From DASWRT01 sp036403035 (GTDB lineage: Bacteria > Pseudomonadota > Alphaproteobacteria > ATCC43930 > CGMCC-115725), in NCBI GenBank assembly GCA_036403035.1, contig DASWRT010000189.1, positions 1-10,628 of the forward strand: 10,628 bases of DNA. Direction: 5' to 3'. The position numbers and the translations under genes are program-made. Positions 1 through 5,432 of the stretch are shown in pieces (positions within the stretch are counted from its first letter, which is position 1; each line of letters starts with the position of its first letter). Under the pieces are notes generated by a model. It saw nothing but the letters and a program-made list of their open reading frames with translations, did no database searches and was not told the origin of the DNA.

Positions 1-1
1 G

Positions 2-880
2 GCTTGGGTCGGCCGGAAGATCGGCCTGCGCTGGACGATCGGCGACGTCAGCGACCGCGGCTTCGAGGCGCTGCGCCTGTCGGTATGGGGCGCGTGGCGG
101 GTGTTCGGCCCGGAAGCGGGTTACACGATCGGCCTCAACACCGTGCCGCTCGCCCAGGCGCGGCGCCGGACCGGTCCGCTCCCCGACGGCGTCGAATGGC
201 GTGTCGCCGAGGGACGCCTGCCGGACTTCCTCCGGCCGCATCTCGACGACGGCATGGCCGAGGGCGTCGCCTGGAAGTTCGACCCGTTGCGCATCTACCC
301 CGACCGGTTCGAGATCGCGCTCGACAATGACTGCATCCTCTGGCGGCTGCCGACCGCCGTCGCGCGCTGGCTCGACGCGGCGCCGTCGGACGTCTGCCTT
401 CTCGCCGAGGACGTGCGTCCGGCCTTCGGCGCATTCTCCGACCTTTGCGGTCCGGCGCCGCGCAACACCGGCATCCGCGGCCTGCCGCCGGGCTTCGACC
501 TCGGCGCCGCGCTGCGGCGGGCGCTCGCGCGGAACCCGGTCCGGCTCGCCTCCGAACTGGACGAGCAGGGCATGCAGGTCGCCGCCTTGTCGGAACATCC
601 GCCCTTCGTCGTCTCGGTCGACGAGGTGACGATCTGCTCTCCCTTCCATCCGCATCTGCCGCATCTCGGCACCTGCGGCGCGCATTTCGTCGGCCAGAAC
701 GTCCGATGCGTGCCGTGGGATTATTACGGCCGCCCCGGCACCGAGGTGCTGATAGAGCATTGGGAGCGGCAGCGGCCCGGCCTGTACGAGCGGGTTGGCC
801 TGGATTCCGGCGTGAATCGGACAGCGCGCGCGCAACCGGTCGGTCATCGATCGCAAACTTTCGGCGCACGAGACGGCTGA
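2..880 (+). CDS. Probable GT-A type glycosyltransferase, C-terminal part (left edge truncated)
   Basis: The reading frame is open from base 2 to the TGA at 878-880, giving 292 visible residues. The true start lies upstream of the window; an internal GTG at 101 is not needed as a start. The visible part opens with a TIGDVSDRGFEALRLS stretch. Further on come LDNDCIL (around residue 110), which looks like the DxD metal/nucleotide-sugar site of GT-A glycosyltransferases, then an NTGIRG segment and an ELDEQGM segment. That order (acidic motif, N-x-G, DEQ) is familiar from small GT-A families related to Nucleotid_trans domains. The last ~25 residues look like an unstructured tail. No membrane segment is visible. 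The coding character is clear, but the glycosyltransferase call rests on motifs seen by eye, and donor and acceptor are unknown. It could act on surface polysaccharide, but nothing here shows that. Confidence 0.6.
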   Translation, partial: AWVGRKIGLRWTIGDVSDRGFEALRLSVWGAWRVFGPEAGYTIGLNTVPLAQARRRTGPLPDGVEWRVAEGRLPDFLRPHLDDGMAEGVAWKFDPLRIYPDRFEIALDNDCILWRLPTAVARWLDAAPSDVCLLAEDVRPAFGAFSDLCGPAPRNTGIRGLPPGFDLGAALRRALARNPVRLASELDEQGMQVAALSEHPPFVVSVDEVTICSPFHPHLPHLGTCGAHFVGQNVRCVPWDYYGRPGTEVLIEHWERQRPGLYERVGLDSGVNRTARAQPVGHRSQTFGARDG

Positions 881-885
881 CTCCC

Positions 886-901
886 GCAACGGTTGCCTTT
901 T
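886..901 (+). terminator. Weak candidate terminator after the glycosyltransferase-like gene
   Basis: A mini-hairpin (GCAA 886-889, loop CGG, TTGC 893-896) is followed directly by CTTTT, starting five bases after the stop of the upstream gene. The stem is only four or five base pairs, so termination may be inefficient. Its position, just before a separate promoter, is its best support. Confidence 0.25.
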
Positions 902-922
902 GATACAAATTTTATCGGAACC

Positions 923-947
923 GGAACAATCCTGAACGCAGTGCGTT
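923..947 (+). promoter_or_regulatory. EcfG-type (general stress response) promoter
   Basis: GGAAC at 923-927 is followed after exactly 16 bases by CGTT at 944-947. This matches the consensus GGAAC-N16/17-CGTT recognised by EcfG-family (ECF15) sigma factors, which drive the general stress response in alphaproteobacteria under PhyR/NepR control. A second GGAAC lies six bases upstream at 917-921, but its spacing to the CGTT (22) is wrong. Transcription would begin around 953-955, leaving an untranslated leader of about 115 bases before the Asn/Gly-repeat gene at 1070. The match is exact at all nine core positions. Activity in vivo is inferred. Confidence 0.65.
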
Positions 948-1069
948 GATGGACGCCCGGCAGCGCGACCCAGGGCTGAGAGACAACTTGAAACTTTGCG
1001 CGCCCCATTCGATCGGCCGGGGTGGCCGAGATCCGCCTTGCTCTGAACGGATGGCAGGAGGATGCCTCG

Positions 1070-1822
1070 ATGAAGCAATGTATCGTTACGGCCGCGGTAG
1101 CGGCAACGGCCCTTCTCGCGACGGTCGAGGGTACGCAGGCAGGTTCGCCAAGCATCGTATCGCCGGCCGGGATCGGTCCCGGCCCCGCGATCAGCGGAAC
1201 CAACATAGGGATCGGCAATACGGGAACCGACAATATCGGCGACCATAATGCCGGCTCCGGCAACATCGGCAGCGGCAACACCGGCTTCGCCAATGTCGGC
1301 AACGGCAATGGCGGGTCGATCAACGTCGGAAGCTACAACGGCGTCGGGAATGCCGGCCCGAACAACGGCGACTTCAACATCGGCAGCTACAACGGCAGCT
1401 ATAACGGCAACGGAAGTCCGGGGCCCGCCGGAACCGGGAACGGCAACTTCAACATCGGTTCGCTGAACGGCACCGGCAACGGCAATTTCAATACCGGACC
1501 CGTCAACGGGACCAACAACGGCAACTTCAATGTCGGCGCCAGCTTCAACGGCAGCGGCAACGGCAATTTCAACAACGGCTTCTTCAACGGGAACCTGAAC
1601 GGCAACAACAACGGCCTGTTCGCCGCCCTCAAGACGCCGGTGCCGATCGCGGCCGGAAGCGTCATCGGGAACGGTGTCGGCAACGGCAACTACAACATCG
1701 GCAGCGGCAACGGCAACTTCGACGGAAACGGAAACGTCGGCAGCGTGAACGGCACGTCGAACGGCAACTTCAATATCGGCGCGAGCGGCAACGGGAACGG
1801 AAACGGCAACTTCAATCACTGA
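1070..1822 (+). CDS. Secreted Asn/Gly pentapeptide-repeat protein (250 aa)
   Basis: The ATG at 1070 is chosen over an in-frame GTG at 1022. AGGAGG lies at 1056-1061, eight bases before the ATG, and this start puts a clean signal peptide at the N-terminus (MKQCIVTAAV..., likely cut after TQA, residue 24). Residues 43-87 are nine uninterrupted pentapeptides of form x-x-N-x-G. From about residue 123 a longer unit of ~14 residues takes over (type NGTGNGNFNIGSL). A non-repetitive linker, about residues 184-200, splits the repeats, and the protein ends NGNFNH. The mature part has no Cys. The pattern resembles the Pentapeptide_2 repeats of mycobacterial PPE-MPTR proteins, though no PPE domain is present. 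Such regular N/G ladders suggest a beta-solenoid or amyloid-like extracellular fold. It lies upstream of the hfa-like operon in the same direction, behind an EcfG-type promoter. Function is unknown; a surface matrix or adhesin role is inference. Confidence 0.85.
   Translation: MKQCIVTAAVAATALLATVEGTQAGSPSIVSPAGIGPGPAISGTNIGIGNTGTDNIGDHNAGSGNIGSGNTGFANVGNGNGGSINVGSYNGVGNAGPNNGDFNIGSYNGSYNGNGSPGPAGTGNGNFNIGSLNGTGNGNFNTGPVNGTNNGNFNVGASFNGSGNGNFNNGFFNGNLNGNNNGLFAALKTPVPIAAGSVIGNGVGNGNYNIGSGNGNFDGNGNVGSVNGTSNGNFNIGASGNGNGNGNFNH
1196..1819 (+). repeat. Degenerate in-frame repeat array encoding Asn-Gly units
   Basis: This part of the repeat-protein gene is built from degenerate 15-base units (xxNxG) and, from about 1436, ~42-base units carrying the core AACGGCAACTTCAA or close variants, for example near 1440, 1518 and 1760. 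Codons vary at third positions (AAC/AAT, GGC/GGG/GGA). This suggests old expansion held by protein-level selection rather than recent slippage. Confidence 0.75.
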
Positions 1823-1916
1823 CCGTTGCGGACCGTGTCTTTCGTTCGGTGGACAAGCCTTGAGAGTTCTAAGCAAATAAAAACAAAGATTCGCTGCGCC
1901 TTAAGTACTGCTAATT

Positions 1917-1964
1917 GTAGGGGCGGGGCTCGCCCCGCCCGGGCGGCCCAAGGGCCGCCCCTAC
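1917..1964. repeat. 48-bp double-hairpin palindromic intergenic element
   Basis: The element is exactly GTAG, a 20-base hairpin, a second 20-base hairpin, then CTAC. Hairpin 1 pairs GGGCGGGG (1921-1928) with CCCCGCCC (1933-1940). Hairpin 2 pairs GGGCGGCCC (1941-1949) with GGGCCGCCC (1952-1960). The outer ends, GTAGGGGCGG and CCGCCCCTAC, are also perfect inverted repeats, so the whole can fold as one cruciform or as two stems. It resembles the dispersed GTAGGGGCGG...CCGCCCCTAC palindromes found between genes in many environmental bacteria, probably non-autonomous REP- or MITE-like elements. It could also block read-through from the repeat-protein gene. It sits in the AT-richer spacer before the hfa-like operon. 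Confidence 0.75.
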
Positions 1965-2068
1965 GTCAGGGCGCATGATCGTTGCGGCACAATACTAGTC
2001 GCTACGGCGCGGTACGACCTGACGCCGTCACGAGTTTCGACTGTGACTAGTGCCTGAGAAAATAACCT

Positions 2069-2091
2069 GCCGGGCGAATGATTTGCCCGGC
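2069..2091 (+). other. Hairpin in the presumed leader of the hfa-like operon
   Basis: GCCGGGC (2069-2075) pairs perfectly with GCCCGGC (2085-2091). A G-T and two A-T pairs extend the stem to ten pairs around the three-base loop TGA (2079-2081). There is no T-run after it, so it is not a typical terminator. It may be a leader-RNA structure, about 90 bases before the hfaA-like start. The stem is clear; any function is inferred. Confidence 0.45.
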
Positions 2092-2182
2092 CGAGCCTGC
2101 GGACGCCATCAACATAGGATCTTGGTTCCGGCGACATGCGCCGGCACCCGGTCACGCTCAACCCTTCAAGGGAGTGCGTTCG

Positions 2183-2569
2183 ATGAGGCGATTGGCAGGA
2201 CCGCGCAGCATAGCCGCTGCGACGCTCGTCATGATCGCGCCGCTTACCGCGACAGCAAACGGGCTCGGCGAAGACCGATCCTGGCAGTTCGAGACCGACA
2301 GCCAGAGGGCCGTCAGCGCCGGGATCGCGGATCTGATCCTGCGCCGTCAGAACGGCTATTACGGGTCGTTCGGGGATCCCGGCACGGCGGTGACGTGCCA
2401 GAGTGGATCGATCGGCTGCGGTACGTCGGGCGGCGGGTCCGGCGCGATGTCGATCGGCAACATGAACTCGGTCAGCGGCGGCGGCACCATCACCGGCGCA
2501 CAGAGCAATTCCGGTTCGGTGCAGGGAACGCTCCCGGTCGGCACCCCGCTCCCGACGACATCGCCGTAA
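2183..2569 (+). CDS. hfaA: HfaA-like holdfast anchor protein (small secreted, amyloid-like)
   Basis: The product is 128 residues, starting at the ATG at 2183, eight bases after AAGGGAG. A signal peptide covers about residues 1-26 (ends TATA-NG). The mature part has a block W34-Q-F-E-T-D-S...RRQNGYYGSF63, like the conserved W-x-F-x-T / N-G-Y-Y core of Caulobacter HfaA. A Gly/Ser/Asn-rich tail follows, with a Cys pair (C72, C79). Caulobacter HfaA is a small secreted protein that forms very stable multimers with amyloid-like properties and helps tie the adhesive holdfast to the cell; export depends on HfaB. Its TAA stop is part of the ribosome binding site of the next gene, so the two are probably translationally coupled. 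The call rests on the motif, the size and above all the position before an HfaB/CsgG gene; primary-sequence similarity in this family is low. Confidence 0.72.
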   Translation: MRRLAGPRSIAAATLVMIAPLTATANGLGEDRSWQFETDSQRAVSAGIADLILRRQNGYYGSFGDPGTAVTCQSGSIGCGTSGGGSGAMSIGNMNSVSGGGTITGAQSNSGSVQGTLPVGTPLPTTSP

Positions 2570-2583
2570 GGGAGCCGCGCGAG

Positions 2584-3474
2584 ATGAAGAACCTTGGATC
2601 CGCCGCCGCGGCGATGCTTGCCGTGCTCGGCCTCGGCGCTTGCGCCACGCCAGGCGACAGTCAATTCGCCATCGAGCACGGGACGCCTGTCACGCCCAAC
2701 GTGACGCCGTACGAACAGTCCTTCGCGTGCGTCAGCAGCCTGCTCGCGCAGGCGGGAAAAGTCCGCATCGCCGTCGGAAACGTCAGGGACTTCACGGGGA
2801 AGTTCAGCAACGAGGCCTCGCAGGGCGGATACCAGATCACCCAGGGCGGCAGCCTCATGGTGATCTCCGCGCTCGGCAAGCTCGACCCCAGGCACGTCAG
2901 CGTGATCGAACGCTACGACACGGCGGTCCCGGACATGGAGCTGACCTTGTCCAAGGCGCAGCTGCTCCGGGACGAGGACAAGGTCCGCGTGCCGACGGCC
3001 GGTCAGGTCGTCGGGTCGGATTACTACATCGTCGGCGGCATCACCGAAGCGAACTACAACATCCAGTCCGGCGGCGCGGAACTGGCCATCAACGGCGTCG
3101 GCGGCGGCGGGCGCATCTTCGTGATGAACATCGCGGCCGACCTCCGGCTCGTCGACACGAAGACGCTCGAAGTCGTCAAGACGGTGTCGATGCAGAAGCA
3201 GATCCAGGGATACGAGACCAAGGCCAACATCTTCCGCTTCTTCGGGACGGAACTCGTCGACTTCAACGCCGGCAACAAGCAGCAGGAACCGATCCAGCTC
3301 GGGGTCCGCTCGGTGCTCAACGCCGGGACGCTGGAACTCGTGTCAGCAGCCTTCAACGCAGACTTCTCGCCGTGCCGCGGCACGGTCGAAGCGAACTTTG
3401 CCGCACCGCCGCGCGCCCCCGTTCCGGAAACGGCGGGGACGGCGGCACCGGCGGACCGCCGGACGACGTCCTGA
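2584..3474 (+). CDS. hfaB: HfaB-like CsgG-family outer-membrane export lipoprotein
   Basis: The product is 296 residues with a lipoprotein signal peptide ending in lipobox L-G-A-C (C20), so the mature protein should be a lipidated outer-membrane protein. The ATG at 2584 is preceded at nine bases by AAGGGAG, which overlaps the hfaA-like stop. The CsgG-type body starts near residue 61 (RIAVGNVRDFTG), followed by ITQGGSLMVISALGKL (85-100), SVIERYDT (106-113), a Gly-rich region (DYYIVGGITEANYNIQSGG) and RLVDTKTLEVVKT (188-200), the usual CsgG order. The C-terminal ~30 residues are an Ala/Pro/Thr-rich tail. Cys at 49 and 264 could form a disulfide. In Caulobacter, HfaB is the CsgG-like factor required for secretion and stability of HfaA and HfaD; curli CsgG is an oligomeric pore. 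Assignment to the CsgG family is firm, and HfaB rather than generic CsgG is supported by the gene order. Confidence 0.85.
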   Translation: MKNLGSAAAAMLAVLGLGACATPGDSQFAIEHGTPVTPNVTPYEQSFACVSSLLAQAGKVRIAVGNVRDFTGKFSNEASQGGYQITQGGSLMVISALGKLDPRHVSVIERYDTAVPDMELTLSKAQLLRDEDKVRVPTAGQVVGSDYYIVGGITEANYNIQSGGAELAINGVGGGGRIFVMNIAADLRLVDTKTLEVVKTVSMQKQIQGYETKANIFRFFGTELVDFNAGNKQQEPIQLGVRSVLNAGTLELVSAAFNADFSPCRGTVEANFAAPPRAPVPETAGTAAPADRRTTS

Positions 3475-3493
3475 TCGCCGGCTATTCATTGCA

Positions 3494-3517
3494 CCCGGCC
3501 GGCCGCGCCGTGCCGGG
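3494..3517 (+). other. Hairpin in the hfaB-hfaD intergenic gap
   Basis: CCCGGC (3494-3499) pairs with GCCGGG (3512-3517) around a 12-base GC-rich loop, in the 72-base gap between the hfaB-like and hfaD-like genes. There is no T-run. It may affect mRNA processing or the relative amounts of the pore and the repeat protein, or may be a chance product of high GC. Confidence 0.3.
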
Positions 3518-3546
3518 CGTCTCGCAACGAGCAGGAGACTTTTCCG

Positions 3547-4848
3547 ATGCGTAAGCAGCTTCTCTCGGGCGTCGCACTCCTGACCCTGACCATGGCGGCG
3601 GCAACGGCCTACGCCGATCAGGATTCGAGCGCACAGAACGTCCAGATCAATTCCGTGGTTGTCGATGCGGCCCGGACCAAGCTCAAGAACGTCCAGGTCG
3701 GCGGCTCGCTGCTCGACGTGAGCACGCAGGCCGTGGGCAACACCCTGTCCATCGACAATTCGGCGCTCTCGGCCGACCAGCACGTGCAGAACTACCAAGT
3801 CAACTCTTTGGCGACCCAGACCGCCGTCTCGGTGGTGAAAGGCGTCGCCCTCGCGGACGGCGATCTCAAGGTGAACACGGCGGCGGTCGGCAACAACACC
3901 TCCGTCACCGTCGAGAATGCGGGCGACATCAAGCTCCGCTCGGCCCAGAGCAACACCACGTCCGTGCAGTCGGCGAAGACCATCGTCGTCGGCTCCGCGC
4001 TCGGCGGCGCGGTCGACATCTCCACCGTCGCGGTCGGCAACAATTTGAACGCCGACGCGCAGCAGGGCGGCGTCAGCCCGCATGGCGGCGCGATCATCCA
4101 GACGAACGGGCTCGCGATTCAGGACGCGAAGACGGTGCTCGCGCCGTCGTCCGCCATCGGCCAGAACGGCGCGATCACGGTGAGCACCGAGGCCGTCGGC
4201 AACAACGCGTCGATCAACGGCGGCGCCGGCAAGGTCAAGCTCTATGTCGCCGGCCAGGGCAACGACACCGCGATCCAGAACGCGACGACGAAGATCATCG
4301 GCGTCAGCAGCGCGCTCTCCGGGGCCGGAAACGCCGTCAGCACCGTAGCGGTCGGCGACAATCTGAACGTCGCCGCGGGCGGCGCAGCCACGATCGCCGG
4401 CGGCTTCCCGAACGGGCAGCTCAACGTCAACTCGCTCCAGACGGCGCGGACCGACATCGGATCGTCCGGTTTCGCCGGCAAGCTGGACGTCCAGACGGCG
4501 GCGCTCGGCAACAGCGCGAACTTCACGGCGAACGGCGGCGCGGCGAAGATCGGCGGCTTCGGCCTCTCCGGCGACGACTATGCCCAGGCCAACACGCACA
4601 CGATCCAGGCGGCGTTCACGTCGCTGCAGAGCGTGGGCGTCGGCGGCGATGTCGGCGTAACCACCGCGGCGATCGGCAACGCGCTGTCCGTCGTCGGCAA
4701 GGGAACGGCGTCGCTCGACGCGATCCAGGTCAACGCCAACTCTGCGCAGTACGCCGGCGCCTTCGTCGGTCCGAATGTCGGGATCGGCGGCAGCCTGAAG
4801 GTGAGCACGCAGGCGATCGGCAACGCCGCCAGCGTGACGGTGAAGTAG
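3547..4848 (+). CDS. hfaD: HfaD-like secreted repeat protein (eight ~52-aa repeats)
   Basis: The product is 433 residues from the ATG at 3547, nine bases after AGGAG. A signal peptide ends at AYA (residue 23). The mature part is eight copies of a unit marked by V-x-T-x-A-[VIL]-G-[ND]-x, starting at residues 58, 109, 158, 212, 264, 315, 371 and 419 (spacing 48-56). Between these lies a weaker Q-x-N-x-x-x-x-Q-x-A-x-T segment. There are no Cys residues. Regular Asn, Gln, Val and Gly positions suggest a beta-solenoid or amyloid-like fibre. Caulobacter HfaD is a large secreted surface protein exported with HfaB help and needed for strong holdfast attachment. The position as third gene after hfaA- and hfaB-like genes supports this call, and the gene appears to end the operon at a strong hairpin. 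It could instead be a curlin-like fibre subunit. Confidence 0.72.
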   Translation: MRKQLLSGVALLTLTMAAATAYADQDSSAQNVQINSVVVDAARTKLKNVQVGGSLLDVSTQAVGNTLSIDNSALSADQHVQNYQVNSLATQTAVSVVKGVALADGDLKVNTAAVGNNTSVTVENAGDIKLRSAQSNTTSVQSAKTIVVGSALGGAVDISTVAVGNNLNADAQQGGVSPHGGAIIQTNGLAIQDAKTVLAPSSAIGQNGAITVSTEAVGNNASINGGAGKVKLYVAGQGNDTAIQNATTKIIGVSSALSGAGNAVSTVAVGDNLNVAAGGAATIAGGFPNGQLNVNSLQTARTDIGSSGFAGKLDVQTAALGNSANFTANGGAAKIGGFGLSGDDYAQANTHTIQAAFTSLQSVGVGGDVGVTTAAIGNALSVVGKGTASLDAIQVNANSAQYAGAFVGPNVGIGGSLKVSTQAIGNAASVTVK

Positions 4849-4867
4849 ACCCGCAGACCGCGCACCG

Positions 4868-4909
4868 GAGATCCCCGCGCCGGCATCGCCAGCGCCGGCC
4901 GGGGATCTC
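4868..4909. terminator. Strong hairpin between convergent hfaD-like and lipoprotein genes
   Basis: GAGATCCCCG (4868-4877) pairs perfectly with CGGGGATCTC (4900-4909). Inner GCCGGC segments can lengthen the stem with a small bulge. It lies 19 bases after the hfaD-like stop and one base from the stop of the opposite-strand gene, so it probably terminates both. Neither side has a run of T, as is common in GC-rich alphaproteobacteria. Confidence 0.65.
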
Positions 4910-4910
4910 T

Positions 4911-5270
4911 CTAATGCAGCCTGACGAAGACGCCGCCGACGCCGAGCCGCAAGCCCGTTCGTGCACGCACGGTTCCCGGCGTCCCGACCATGAAGGCGCT
5001 GCCGAATGCCTGATCGACGACCGCGCCCGCCATGAGGTAGGCCGGGACGAAGGGCTCGGGCTGCGACGCCACCGGCGGGCAGAAGCACACGCTGCTGTGG
5101 CTGAGGTCCAGCGGCGTCCCGACCGGCAAGGCCCCCCGGCCTTCGGGATTCACCGCCTGCTGCTGCGGCGGCATCGGCACGGGCGCGGCCTCCGCGCAGG
5201 TCGAACCGATCACGCACGACGTCACAAGGATGGCTGCCGCCGCTGCCGCCGCCAACACGCTCCGCTTCAT
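4911..5270 (-). CDS. Small predicted lipoprotein of unknown function
   Basis: The product is 119 residues, read from the ATG at 5270 to TAG at 4911. The N-terminus is M-K-R-S followed by a long Ala/Ile/Leu/Val stretch and V-T-S-C (C19), a plausible lipobox. If it is not lipidated, signal peptidase I could cut after AEA (residue 28). The mature part is Pro-rich, with an LPVGTPL motif and four Cys (19, 25 and a CFC pair), and ends with a hydrophobic Gly/Val stretch (RLGVGGVFVRLH) resembling a beta-strand hairpin at an outer-membrane protein terminus. I do not recognise a family. A weak GGTGAG precedes the start. It converges on the hfaD-like gene and diverges from eutB across 162 bases. The LPVGTPL motif also occurs near the end of the HfaA-like protein, perhaps by chance. 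It could be a small envelope protein. Confidence 0.65.
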   Translation of the reverse strand: MKRSVLAAAAAAAILVTSCVIGSTCAEAAPVPMPPQQQAVNPEGRGALPVGTPLDLSHSSVCFCPPVASQPEPFVPAYLMAGAVVDQAFGSAFMVGTPGTVRARTGLRLGVGGVFVRLH

Positions 5271-5432
5271 GACTCACCGCCGGGATGATGCCGAGACGAA
5301 GGTGCGTGGTGCGCTACGGGAGTGTAACGCCGTAAACCGCAGCGCGATGTCTCTTTTTCTCGCCGGCCGGAATTCCCGCGCGACTCTCCGCCCGCCGTTG
5401 CGTCTCTGCATCAAGGCGGCGACGATGGCGGC

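Larger units (their letters stand above)
1823..2182. other. Gene-free spacer between the repeat-protein gene and the hfa-like operon
   Basis: This 360-base gap has no convincing reading frame. Its first ~90 bases are clearly richer in A/T than the flanking genes. In order it holds the 48-bp palindrome at 1917-1964, a 7-bp inverted repeat (ACTAGTC at 1994-2000, GACTAGT at 2045-2051), a hairpin at 2069-2091, and the ribosome binding site of the next gene (AAGGGAG, 2168-2174). I see no good sigma-70, sigma-54 or EcfG promoter, although the operon promoter is expected here. Confidence 0.7.

Noticed and set aside
1022..1069. An in-frame GTG at 1022 as the start of the repeat protein
   Set aside because: It has no good ribosome binding site and would bury the signal peptide behind 16 polar residues; ATG at 1070 has AGGAGG at the right distance.
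1196..1819. Repeat array considered as CRISPR or tandem satellite
   Set aside because: The units are coding, in frame, degenerate at third positions and lack unique spacers.
1994..2051. Paired ACTAGT sites as an operator or attachment site
   Set aside because: The inverted repeat is only 7 bp with a 44-base gap, and no recombinase or regulator gene is nearby.
2036..2064. Possible sigma-70 promoter before the hfaA-like gene (TTCGAC, N17, AAAATA)
   Set aside because: Both hexamers are poor matches; not enough to call a promoter by eye.
1961..2161. A 66-codon minus-strand frame in the spacer
   Set aside because: It starts inside the leader of the hfa-like operon, ends in the palindrome, and has no recognisable motif or clear ribosome binding site.
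2050..2583. Upstream extension of the hfaB-like frame to 2050
   Set aside because: It would overlap all of the hfaA-like gene and place the lipoprotein signal peptide deep inside the protein.
3343..5277. A 644-codon open frame on the minus strand opposite the hfaD-like gene
   Set aside because: It runs antisense through the repeats of hfaD and across the terminator hairpin and the small lipoprotein gene. Its product is Arg/Ala/Asp-rich with no motif, typical of a GC-rich shadow frame.
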